A stretch of DNA of 6,948 nt from Deltaproteobacteria bacterium (lineage in GTDB: Bacteria > Desulfobacterota > GWC2-55-46 > JAUVFY01), in assembly GCA_030594025.1 (NCBI GenBank), contig JAUVFY010000065.1:1-6948 (forward strand), in the 5' to 3' direction. The notes under the pieces were generated by a model, which was not told where the DNA came from, ran no database searches, and was given only the letters and a program-made list of their open reading frames with translations. Below, in pieces: positions 1 to 5,493 of the stretch. Each line of letters opens with the position of its first letter. Position 1 is the first letter of the stretch. The position numbers were made by a program, and so were the translations under genes.

Positions 1-1109
1 AGGGGGTGCTGGTTCTCCTGTCGGATTCTACGAACGTTGAAAGGGAGGGGTTCAGCCGTTCGGAGCTGGAGATCGGGCAGAACCTCGACGAGATATTCAG
101 AAGGTCACCCGGGAGGATAATCGTAGCCACCTTTTCTTCCAATATCCACCGCATTCAGCAGATACTCGATACTGCCCATAGGGTGGGTAGGAAGGTGGCG
201 CTCAACGGTAGGTCAATGATAGATAACGTAAGAATAGCGAGGAACCTCGGCTACTTGAAGGCCCCGGACGCCCTCATGGTGGAGCTTGGCCAGCTCGACG
301 GCCTTCCGCACCAGAGGGCCGTGCTTCTCACCACGGGCAGCCAGGGCGAGCCCATGAGCGCGTTGACGAGGATGGCCATGGACAACCACAAGCAGATAAA
401 GATTCACAAGGGCGATACCGTGGTCCTCTCCTCGAAGCTCATCCCCGGGCACGAAAAGACCATCGCCAGCATGATGAACCACCTTTACAGGCGGGGTGCG
501 GAGGTCATATACGAAAAGGTCTCGGAGGTCCATGTCTCAGGTCACGCGAGCCGTGAAGAGCTCAAGATAATGCTCAACATGGTAAGGCCCAGGTACTTTA
601 TCCCCGTCCACGGCGAGTACCGCCACCTCGTCATACACGGGAAGCTGGCAAAAGACGTCTGCGTGGAGGAAGAAAACGTCATAATCGCGGAAGACGGCGA
701 CGTGGTGGAATTTACCGACGAGGGGGCAAGTGTAGCGGGCAGGGTCGAATCGGGCAAGGTCTTTGTGGACGGAAAGGGCGTGGGGGACGTAAGCGACATG
801 GTCTTGAAGGACAGGAAGCACCTTTCCCGGGACGGGATGGTCCTGGCCGTCGTGGCCCTGAACGAAAAGACCGGGGAGATTATATACGGGCCTGATATTA
901 TAACCAGGGGGCTCTTTTTAGAGCAGGAGAGCCCCGGACTCCTGGAGGAGGCCCGAAAGAGGGTCATGGAGACACTCAACACCATAAACGTAGAGGCCAA
1001 GACGGAAATACCCGAGGTGGAAGAAGAGGTGAGGAGGGCCTTGAGGAGGTTCTTTAACCGTGCCCTTGAAAGGAGGCCCGTCATACTGCCCCTTATCTTA
1101 GAGATTTAA
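1..1109 (+). CDS. rnj: Ribonuclease J, 5'-truncated by window edge
   Basis: Metallo-beta-lactamase/beta-CASP ribonuclease with endo- and 5'-3' exonuclease activity in cytoplasmic RNA maturation and decay. The reading frame is open to the left edge (codons in phase with base 3), so the GTG at 6 is not the true start. About 369 codons remain of a family length near 555, so the N-terminal metallo-beta-lactamase part with HxHxDH is outside the window. Visible family landmarks, numbered from the codon at 6, are LLSDSTN (4-10), TGSQGEPMSALTR (110-122), the beta-CASP histidine in VSGHAS (H180), the histidine in PVHGEYR (H202), and the C-terminal end ERRPVILPLILEI. These correspond closely to B. subtilis RNase J1 as I recall it, including its H368 and H390. 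The C-terminal domain appears complete, with no frameshift. No clear terminator follows; the next gene starts 96 bases on. Identification is firm; which paralogue (J1 or J2 type) cannot be told. Confidence 0.96.
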   Translation, partial: GVLVLLSDSTNVEREGFSRSELEIGQNLDEIFRRSPGRIIVATFSSNIHRIQQILDTAHRVGRKVALNGRSMIDNVRIARNLGYLKAPDALMVELGQLDGLPHQRAVLLTTGSQGEPMSALTRMAMDNHKQIKIHKGDTVVLSSKLIPGHEKTIASMMNHLYRRGAEVIYEKVSEVHVSGHASREELKIMLNMVRPRYFIPVHGEYRHLVIHGKLAKDVCVEEENVIIAEDGDVVEFTDEGASVAGRVESGKVFVDGKGVGDVSDMVLKDRKHLSRDGMVLAVVALNEKTGEIIYGPDIITRGLFLEQESPGLLEEARKRVMETLNTINVEAKTEIPEVEEEVRRALRRFFNRALERRPVILPLILEI

Positions 1110-1165
1110 GTGCTTGCGCACGGCGATTGATAAATTGGCACGTGCAGCTTATCGGTTCGTAATTC

Positions 1166-1171
1166 TAAAAT
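1166..1171 (+). promoter_or_regulatory. Possible -10 box for the DUF362 gene
   Basis: TAAAAT matches the sigma70 -10 consensus at five of six positions. It would give a transcript starting near 1178 with a leader of about 28 bases before the ATG at 1206. No convincing -35 box lies 16-18 bases upstream, although TTGGCA at 1135-1140 is a good hexamer at too long a spacing (25 bases). The same 96-base gap holds an 8-bp palindrome, GCACGTGC, at 1138-1145. Weak call; read-through from the RNase J gene is the alternative. Confidence 0.25.
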
Positions 1172-1205
1172 AGACTATCAGGGACATTCCCCTTCGCAGT
1201 GGAAA

Positions 1206-2318
1206 ATGGGAGATAAGGAATCTACCGTATACTTTGCCGACCTGAGGGCCGTTCAGACGAGGACCCTTCTCGACAAGCTCGATGAGCTTCTTTCGAGGAC
1301 CTCTTCTGAGAGCCTGTTTAAGAAGGGGGACCTTGTGGCAGTAAAACTCCATTTCGGCGAGCTGGGAAACACCTCCTACGTAAGGTCTGTATTCGTAAGG
1401 CGCGTGGTCGACGGGATAAAAAAGACCGGAGCCAGACCCTTCCTTACTGATACCAATACCCTCTACGTGGGCACGAGGGGGAATTCCGTAAGCCATATTG
1501 AAACGGCCGTTTTGAACGGCTTTGGGTTCGCCTCGGCCGGCGCGCCCGTTATAATCGCCGACGGGCTGAGGGGGGAGGGCAAGGTGGCGGTGGAGGTAAA
1601 GGGCCGGCACCTGAAAGAGGTGAGCATCGCAAGGGAGATAGTCTCTGCGGACGGTATCCTGGCGCTTGCGCACTTCAAGTGCCATGAGCTCACGGGCTTC
1701 GGCGGGACGCTAAAGAACGTGGGCATGGGCTGCGCGAGCAGGGAGGGAAAACTAAAACAGCACTCTGACTGCGCCCCTGTCGTCGAGCCCGCGGCTTGCA
1801 CCGCGTGCGGCGAGTGCGCACTCGCCTGCCCCGCCGATGCAATTGAGATAGGCAACGTTGCCGTAATAAACGGGGAACTCTGCATAGGCTGCGGCTACTG
1901 CATAGCCCTCTGCCCGGAGGGCACAATACAGGTGCAGTGGAACGAGACGGCGGCAAACGTCCAGGAAAAGATGGTAGAGCACGCCCTGGGGGCCGTAAAA
2001 GGCAAAGAAAAGAGCGCCCTGTACATAAACTTCATAACCCAGGTGAGCCCCCTTTGTGACTGCTACGGGCACACGGACGCACCCATAGTGCCGGACATAG
2101 GGATCGTAGCGTCCCGGGACCCGGTCGCAGTCGACCAGGCCTCGGTTGACCTGGTAAACGCCGAGCGGGGACTCGAGGGCACGGCCCTCAGCTCGGGCCT
2201 TGAGCCCGGAGGGGACAAGTTCAGGGGCGTACACCCGAACGTGGACTGGACTGTCCAGCTCAGCTACGCCGAGACCATGGGCCTCGGCACGAGGCAATAT
2301 AAACTGGAAAAGGTATAG
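1206..2318 (+). CDS. DUF362 protein with two [4Fe-4S] ferredoxin motifs
   Basis: 370-residue cytoplasmic iron-sulfur protein of the DUF362 family (COG2768-like uncharacterised Fe-S proteins); the reaction is unknown. DUF362 landmarks are VAVKLHFGELGNTSYVR (44-60), FLTDTNTLYVGTRGN (79-93), HFKCHELTGFGGTLKNVGMG (156-175) and VASRDPVAVDQASVDLVN (301-318). A bacterial-type diferredoxin insert sits between the two DUF362 halves: CxxCxxCxxxCP at C198/C201/C204/C208 and again at C226/C229/C232/C236, enough to ligate two [4Fe-4S] clusters. C284 and C286 (PLCDC) are further possible ligands. The ATG at 1206 is the only sensible start: no ATG, GTG or TTG lies just upstream in frame, and the family N-terminus (VYFADLRA) begins at once. 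The ribosome-binding site is weak. The stop lies 6 bases before the TfoX-like gene, so the two are probably co-transcribed. An electron-transfer role is inferred from the clusters only. Confidence 0.92.
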   Translation: MGDKESTVYFADLRAVQTRTLLDKLDELLSRTSSESLFKKGDLVAVKLHFGELGNTSYVRSVFVRRVVDGIKKTGARPFLTDTNTLYVGTRGNSVSHIETAVLNGFGFASAGAPVIIADGLRGEGKVAVEVKGRHLKEVSIAREIVSADGILALAHFKCHELTGFGGTLKNVGMGCASREGKLKQHSDCAPVVEPAACTACGECALACPADAIEIGNVAVINGELCIGCGYCIALCPEGTIQVQWNETAANVQEKMVEHALGAVKGKEKSALYINFITQVSPLCDCYGHTDAPIVPDIGIVASRDPVAVDQASVDLVNAERGLEGTALSSGLEPGGDKFRGVHPNVDWTVQLSYAETMGLGTRQYKLEKV

Positions 2319-2324
2319 GGATTT

Positions 2325-2690
2325 GTGCCTGTAAGCGACGAGTTTTTGACCTTTGTACTCGACCAGCTCGAATGCGTGGGCCCCGTCACCTCTAAAAGGA
2401 TGTTCGGGGGCGTGGGGGTTTACCTCGAAGGGGTTTTCTTCGCCATAATAGCCAACGACGTTTTATACTTCAAAGTAGGCGAGACAAACAAAAAGGACTA
2501 TGAGGCCGCGGGTATGGGACCCTTCCGGCCTTTCCCTGACAAGTCCACCACAATCAAGTACTACGAGGTCCCGGCCGGGGTGCTTGAGGATAGAGAGGCC
2601 CTCCGGGTGTGGGCTGAAAAGGCCCTTTCCGTTGCAACCAGTAAAAAAAAGAAAAAAGGTAAAAACAGGGAAAACAAGAAAAGACCGTGA
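2325..2690 (+). CDS. TfoX N-terminal-domain protein
   Basis: 121-residue protein matching the TfoX N-terminal domain family (PF04993), seen in SKRMFGGVGVYLEGVFFAII (23-42), DVLYFKVGE (45-53) and the F-P-x-P stretch near 67-71. In gammaproteobacteria TfoX/Sxy controls competence genes, but stand-alone N-terminal-domain proteins like this are widespread and mostly uncharacterised, so a competence role should not be assumed. The C-terminal TfoX domain is absent. The tail (about 105-121) is almost all Lys, Arg, Asn and Gly and could bind nucleic acid. The start is GTG at 2325, 6 bases after the DUF362 stop, with only a partial Shine-Dalgarno (AAAAGG about 2308-2313) inside the upstream gene. The tail is coded by A-runs that include an in-frame A-AAA-AAG heptamer (2645-2651), the sequence of the dnaX -1 frameshift site; a -1 shift would stop at 2660-2662 and remove most of the basic tail. 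The stop codon lies in a terminator-like hairpin. Confidence 0.87.
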   Translation: MPVSDEFLTFVLDQLECVGPVTSKRMFGGVGVYLEGVFFAIIANDVLYFKVGETNKKDYEAAGMGPFRPFPDKSTTIKYYEVPAGVLEDREALRVWAEKALSVATSKKKKKGKNRENKKRP

Positions 2691-2699
2691 GGCCTTTTT
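2679..2699. terminator. Likely bidirectional terminator between convergent genes
   Basis: AAAAGACC (2679-2686) pairs with GGCCTTTT (2691-2698) with one A-C mismatch around a GTGA (GNRA-type) tetraloop, followed by a fifth T. The TGA stop of the TfoX-like gene lies in the loop. On the minus strand the same element is followed by T-rich sequence, so it could also end the peroxiredoxin transcript whose stop is at 2706. The stem is short, so this is a moderate call. Confidence 0.5.
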
Positions 2700-2705
2700 C
2701 CTTAG

Positions 2706-3176
2706 TTAATCCCCGAGGGCCTTGAGGATCTCTTCAACATGCCCTTTTGCCCTGACACCCCTCCACGCCTTTTTAACTTCCCCCTTTTCGTCGATTAGGA
2801 AGGTGGACCTTATTATCCCCTTCGTAACCTTCCCGTACATCACCTTCTCACCGTAGGCGCCGTATTTTTCGGCCACAGACTTTTCGGGGTCGCTCAGGAG
2901 GGGGAATCCGAGCCCGTGCTTTTCTTTGAAATTCCTGTGTGAATCCAGGCTGTCGGGGCTCACGCCGAGAACGGTTACGTCCTTTTTCGCGATACGGTTC
3001 ATGTTGTCCCTGAAGTCGCAGGCCTCGGTGGTGCATCCGGGGGTGTTGTCCCTGGGGTAGAAGTAGAGAATGAGCTTTTTTCCAAGTGACCCCTTGAGCG
3101 TGTATTCCCTTTGTTTCCCCTTTTCGTCCAGGCCGTTGAGCTTGAAATCCGGTGCCTGCTTTCCCTCGCTTACCAT
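2706..3176 (-). CDS. bcp: Bcp-type peroxiredoxin (thiol peroxidase)
   Basis: 156-residue cytoplasmic peroxiredoxin of the Bcp/PrxQ group, which reduces hydrogen peroxide and organic hydroperoxides with thioredoxin as usual reductant. The active-site block is YPRDNTPGCTTEAC: peroxidatic Cys48 in the PxxxTxxC motif (P41, T45) and, five residues on, Cys53 in the position of the E. coli Bcp resolving cysteine. The conserved arginine is R123 (IIRSTFLID), and the length fits the family. The frame stays open upstream to an ATG at 3317, but that would add 47 unrelated residues and overlap the neighbouring gene. The ATG at 3176 has a strong GGAGGT Shine-Dalgarno and gives the standard N-terminus (VSEGKQAPDF). 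It lies 61 bases downstream of the sulfite-oxidase-like gene on the same strand, with an inverted repeat between, and is probably co-transcribed with it or separately tuned by that element. Confidence 0.96.
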   Translation of the reverse strand: MVSEGKQAPDFKLNGLDEKGKQREYTLKGSLGKKLILYFYPRDNTPGCTTEACDFRDNMNRIAKKDVTVLGVSPDSLDSHRNFKEKHGLGFPLLSDPEKSVAEKYGAYGEKVMYGKVTKGIIRSTFLIDEKGEVKKAWRGVRAKGHVEEILKALGD

Positions 3177-3182
3177 TCTGCC

Positions 3183-3188
3183 ACCTCC
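3183..3188 (-). promoter_or_regulatory. Shine-Dalgarno that fixes the bcp start
   Basis: On the minus strand GGAGGT lies 6 bases before the ATG at 3176. This decides in favour of the short Bcp start over the ATG at 3317. Confidence 0.85.
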
Positions 3189-3217
3189 GTCCTTGAATTT
3201 TTTTGATTGAAAACTTG

Positions 3218-3249
3218 AGCCGGCGATGAAATTAAAACTATCGCCGGCT
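3218..3249 (-). repeat. Perfect 10-bp inverted repeat at the end of the sulfite-oxidase-like gene
   Basis: AGCCGGCGAT (3218-3227) and ATCGCCGGCT (3240-3249) are perfect inverse complements around a 12-base AT-rich loop. The distal arm codes the last residues of the sulfite-oxidase-like protein (Ser-Arg-Arg) and its TAG stop runs from the arm into the loop. On the minus strand the stem is followed by CAAGTTTTC, so a leaky terminator is possible, but there is no long T-run. An mRNA-stabilising or processing hairpin between two co-transcribed genes is an equal alternative. Confidence 0.7.
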
Positions 3250-3858
3250 GTAGCGTTCTTCCTTCCACGGGTCTCCGTGCATATGGTACCCATGTGATTC
3301 CCAGAACCCGGGGGCATCCTCTTTTATGAACTCTACACCTGTGACCCATTTTGCGCTCTTCCAGAAATAGAGCCTGGGAACGACGAGCCTTACCGGCCAA
3401 CCGTGCTCCGGCGTAAGCGGCTTACCTTCGTGCTCCGTGGCAAACAGGCAGTCTTCAGCGAAAAAATCCTTTAGGGAAAGGTTCGTTGTAAAACCGCCCC
3501 AGGCGTGGACCATGACGAACCCGGCCTCCGGGCGCACACTTACGAGGTCTTTTATAACCGAGGTGCTAACCCCCTCCCAGAGGTTCCCGAGCTTAGACCA
3601 CGTGGTGACACAGTGTATGTCTGAAAAGACCCTTACCCTGGGTAGCGCCATGAACTCGTCAAAGCTAAGTATTTTCTCTTCTTCGACCAGGCCGAAGACC
3701 CTGAAGGTCCAGCTTTCGGTGTCGATACTGGGCACAGTGCCGTGGTGAAGGACCGGCCACTTTTCGGTTAGCTTCTGGCCCGGGGGTATTCTGTCTTGCC
3801 TTTCCCCCCTTTTTACCCTTAGGGTGTCGGGGCTTTTTATCGTTTTCACGTCATTCAT
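3238..3858 (-). CDS. Sulfite-oxidase-like molybdopterin-binding protein
   Basis: 206-residue protein of the oxidoreductase molybdopterin-binding (sulfite oxidase core) family, similar in size to B. subtilis YuiH. The family binds Mo-molybdopterin; sulfite oxidation is one activity, but the true substrate of the small stand-alone members is mostly unknown. Visible landmarks are RIPPGQKLTEKWPVLHHG (23-40), the molybdenum-ligand cysteine C83 in SDIHCVTTWSKLGNLWEGV (79-97), VMVHAWGGF (115-123), and LTPEHGWPVRLVVPRLYFWK (148-167) followed by SAKWV. There is no signal peptide, Tat motif or membrane segment, so it is probably cytoplasmic, unlike periplasmic SorA or MsrP. There is no dimerisation or heme domain. 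The ATG at 3858 lacks a clear ribosome-binding site; an inner start near residue 15 would also keep the whole domain. It is probably first in an operon with bcp, suggesting a redox or sulfur-stress role (inference). Confidence 0.92.
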   Translation of the reverse strand: MNDVKTIKSPDTLRVKRGERQDRIPPGQKLTEKWPVLHHGTVPSIDTESWTFRVFGLVEEEKILSFDEFMALPRVRVFSDIHCVTTWSKLGNLWEGVSTSVIKDLVSVRPEAGFVMVHAWGGFTTNLSLKDFFAEDCLFATEHEGKPLTPEHGWPVRLVVPRLYFWKSAKWVTGVEFIKEDAPGFWESHGYHMHGDPWKEERYSRR

Positions 3859-3907
3859 TGAAGAATAAAGGTGGATTTCCGGTCGTTTTCCCGTTCCCCT
3901 GTTATCA

Positions 3908-3927
3908 ATTATATCCCATATATCCCA
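3908..3927 (-). promoter_or_regulatory. Predicted -10 box of the sulfite-oxidase/bcp unit, overlapped by a 9-bp tandem repeat
   Basis: On the minus strand TATAAT (3908-3913) is a perfect sigma70 -10 hexamer about 50 bases before the ATG at 3858. The nonamer TGGGATATA occurs twice head to tail (3910-3927), its downstream copy running into the -10 box. No good -35 hexamer is present at standard spacing, which fits an activator-dependent promoter. The repeat is a candidate operator, but this is inferred from position only. Confidence 0.42.
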
Positions 3928-3950
3928 ATAATCGGGTTTTCACCCTAAAA

Positions 3951-4004
3951 ACCGGCCCAAGAGACCGGTCCATGGCCGGGCCCAAGAGACCGGTTCATGA
4001 CCGG
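3951..4004. repeat. Two 25-bp tandem repeats with paired small hairpins
   Basis: Unit 1 is 3951-3975 and unit 2 is 3976-4000; a third partial copy (CCGG) starts at 4001. A 21-base core (GGCCCAAGAGACCGGT followed by YCATG) is repeated with one difference. Each unit border forms a hairpin: CCGGT-CCATG-GCCGG (3965-3979) and CCGGT-TCATG-ACCGG (3990-4004). The bases that differ keep pairing possible (U-G in one, U-A in the other). GGCCC at 3954-3958 and GGGCC at 3978-3982 are also inverse complements. It could be an operator pair, an RNA structure or a dispersed repeat family. Only two units are present and there are no cas genes, so it is not a CRISPR array. Confidence 0.75.
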
Positions 4005-4006
4005 CC

Positions 4007-4026
4007 CCCTAAAATTAGGGATTTTT
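4007..4026 (+). other. Terminator-like hairpin upstream of the porin promoter
   Basis: CCCTA (4007-4011) and TAGGG (4016-4020) pair around AAAT, followed by ATTTTT. It has the form of a weak intrinsic terminator for plus-strand transcription, but no gene immediately upstream on that strand needs one. It may insulate the porin promoter or belong to the adjacent repeat element. Confidence 0.3.
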
Positions 4027-4062
4027 GGGCCAGATCGCCCCGAAGGCCAATAATCCTGCTAA

Positions 4063-4087
4063 GATTAATGGGACTTTGATTAATGGG
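4063..4087 (+). repeat. 10-bp direct repeat upstream of the porin promoter
   Basis: GATTAATGGG occurs at 4063-4072 and 4078-4087, a centre spacing of 15 bases, immediately before the predicted -35 box. Position and direct orientation suit an activator or repressor site. No known consensus is recognised. Confidence 0.5.
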
Positions 4088-4091
4088 TACC

Positions 4092-4119
4092 TTGAGTTGG
4101 GCTCTTGGGATCATATTTT
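4092..4119 (+). promoter_or_regulatory. Predicted porin promoter
   Basis: TTGAGT (4092-4097, four of six to the -35 consensus) and TATTTT (4114-4119, four of six to the -10 consensus) are separated by 16 bases. The leader to the ATG at 4168 would be about 40 bases. Both hexamers are degenerate, so confidence is modest. Confidence 0.38.
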
Positions 4120-4155
4120 ATAGCGGATTTGGTCTGAAATTTATTTTACACCCGG

Positions 4156-4163
4156 AAGGAGGT
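4156..4163 (+). promoter_or_regulatory. Strong Shine-Dalgarno of the porin gene
   Basis: AAGGAGGT is a full-length match to the anti-Shine-Dalgarno sequence, 4 bases before the ATG at 4168. It implies efficient translation, as expected for an abundant outer-membrane protein, and fixes the start. Confidence 0.88.
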
Positions 4164-4167
4164 CGAT

Positions 4168-5469
4168 ATGAAAAAATTAAAAAAACTTCGTTTTTTCCCC
4201 GTCTTTTTCCCCTTGCTTTTTGCTTTTTTTGCTTCAAGTGTTTACGCCGTCGAGTGGGAGGTTTCGGCGAACCTTCGTGAACGCTTCCAGTACTTCGATG
4301 ATCTTGACTTCAACGACTCGGTAAACGATGAGAAGTGGGAATGGGACAACCGGTTGTACCTCAATCTCAACGCGAAGTTATGGGAAGGGCTGAGGGTGTA
4401 CTTTCAACCGCAGGCCATTTATATCTACACAGACCTGCCTAACGGGGACGATGACTTCTCCCAGGGGGACCTCTATCAGGCCTTCCTTGAGTACAAACGG
4501 GAGTACACCGGGGCGGACGTGGTGGTGAAGTTAGGCCGCCAGACGCTCGTCTACGGAGACCAGCGTCTCCTGGGGCACTTAGGCTGGAAGGACATCGCAC
4601 GTACCTTCGACGGTTTGAAGGTCTCTTACCACAGGAAACCCGTAAAGCTGGACCTTTTTTACGTCCATCCAGCGGATATAGTGAGCATGGGAGCGGGTGA
4701 GTCCCTAACGAACTGGGAAGACAGGACTCTTACAGGGGCGTACGGCACGGTCGACATTTTACCCAATGTGGGTCTGGACCTGTACTTCATAAACTGGGAC
4801 CATAGCGATAAGGCAGACCTGGCCCCGGGAAGGGACATAAATACTTACGGCGGCCGTATTTTCGGGAAATGGAAGAGTTTTGACGCAACGGGCGAGGCAG
4901 TCTGGCAGACGGGTAGATGGGTCAAAGGCACTGACCAGGACGCCCATGCCCTTGCCTTAAAGGCCGGCTACACCTTTGAGTTCTGGAAGACGAGGGTCGG
5001 CGTTGAGTATGATTTCAGCCCCGGTGACGACGATTCTACGGATAACGACCATGAGACTTTTGTCTTCCCTTTCCATACGAACCACATGCACTACGGAGAG
5101 ATGGATCTTTTCTCCTGGGCCAACATGCGTGACCTGCGTTTTTCCCTGAAGACAGTACCCACCGAGGGGCTTACTCTTTTGGCGGACGTGCACTTTCTCG
5201 AACTCGATGAGCCGGAGGACGGCTGGCTCAATGTCGCGGGCACGGGCCTTGTAAACCCCGTATTCGGCCCAGGGGACCCGGCGTTTGACGAGGAAGATGC
5301 GGGAACCGAGGTGGACCTCAAGGCCGTATACAAGGTAAAAGCGGTAAAGGGCCTCAAGCTCGTTGCATTGTATGGCTTTTTCGCCCCGGGTGATGCGGTG
5401 GAAGAAAGGAACAGCGGCAATGACGATGGGGCCCAGTTCGGCTATTTCATAGCTCAAATTGTATTTTAA
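4168..5469 (+). CDS. Alginate-export-family outer-membrane porin
   Basis: 433-residue beta-barrel protein resembling the alginate-export (AlgE-like, PF13372) porin family. The N-terminus is a Sec signal peptide: basic MKKLKKLR, hydrophobic core FFPVFFPLLFAFFA, likely cleavage after SSVYA (residue 27). Family landmarks are LGRQTLVYGDQRLLG (122-136), the W140 region and RTFDGLKVSY (145-154). Alternating aromatic and polar residues throughout, acidic loop segments (for example GDDD and DDDSTDND), and a terminal phenylalanine (AQIVF) fit insertion through the BAM complex. Proteins of this family in species without alginate genes are general or anion-selective porins of unknown substrate, so alginate export is not implied; no alginate gene is visible nearby. 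It has its own predicted promoter and a strong ribosome-binding site. A structured region with a strong terminator begins just after the stop. Confidence 0.88.
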   Translation: MKKLKKLRFFPVFFPLLFAFFASSVYAVEWEVSANLRERFQYFDDLDFNDSVNDEKWEWDNRLYLNLNAKLWEGLRVYFQPQAIYIYTDLPNGDDDFSQGDLYQAFLEYKREYTGADVVVKLGRQTLVYGDQRLLGHLGWKDIARTFDGLKVSYHRKPVKLDLFYVHPADIVSMGAGESLTNWEDRTLTGAYGTVDILPNVGLDLYFINWDHSDKADLAPGRDINTYGGRIFGKWKSFDATGEAVWQTGRWVKGTDQDAHALALKAGYTFEFWKTRVGVEYDFSPGDDDSTDNDHETFVFPFHTNHMHYGEMDLFSWANMRDLRFSLKTVPTEGLTLLADVHFLELDEPEDGWLNVAGTGLVNPVFGPGDPAFDEEDAGTEVDLKAVYKVKAVKGLKLVALYGFFAPGDAVEERNSGNDDGAQFGYFIAQIVF

Positions 5470-5493
5470 AAGAGCGCTCGAAAGATATATAAT
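5465..5493 (+). promoter_or_regulatory. Sigma70-like promoter before the structured leader
   Basis: The -10 box TATAAT (5488-5493) is perfect and TTTAAA (5465-5470, four of six) is in the -35 position with ideal 17-base spacing. The -35 box overlaps the porin stop codon. An 8-bp perfect palindrome, GAGCGCTC (5472-5479), fills part of the spacer and could be an operator. Expected transcription start is about 5499-5502. Confidence 0.58.

Larger units (their letters stand above)
3859..4167. other. 309-bp divergent regulatory intergenic region
   Basis: No gene is credible here; the open frames have no family resemblance or ribosome-binding site. From left to right it holds the likely minus-strand -10 region with a 9-bp tandem repeat, two 25-bp tandem repeats with small hairpins, a CCCTA/TAGGG hairpin, a 10-bp direct repeat and the predicted porin promoter. 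Each is entered separately. Confidence 0.7.

Noticed and set aside
542..1084. Minus-strand open frame opposite RNase J
   Set aside because: Low-complexity Ser/Thr-rich translation, no family resemblance, fully inside the confident RNase J gene.
1136..1151. Sigma54-type promoter (TGGCACG before the DUF362 gene)
   Set aside because: The -24 half looks good, but the -12 GC falls two bases off the required spacing and the TTGC element is missing.
3177..3317. Longer Bcp start at ATG 3317
   Set aside because: It would overlap the 3' end of the sulfite-oxidase-like gene by about 80 bases and add 47 residues not found in the family; the ATG at 3176 has an excellent ribosome-binding site.
3951..4004. 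CRISPR-like repeats
   Set aside because: Only two adjacent units with no spacer between them and no cas genes; a simple tandem repeat explains it.
4007..4026. True terminator of an upstream plus-strand gene
   Set aside because: No plus-strand gene ends upstream within 1.3 kb, so it is kept only as a terminator-like hairpin.
3858..4079. A 73-codon plus-strand open frame in the divergent intergenic region
   Set aside because: No ribosome-binding site, unrelated composition, and it runs through the tandem repeats and likely promoter elements.
4083..4280. A 65-codon plus-strand open frame overlapping the porin start
   Set aside because: It overlaps the porin signal peptide in another frame and has no Shine-Dalgarno of its own; the strong one belongs to the porin.
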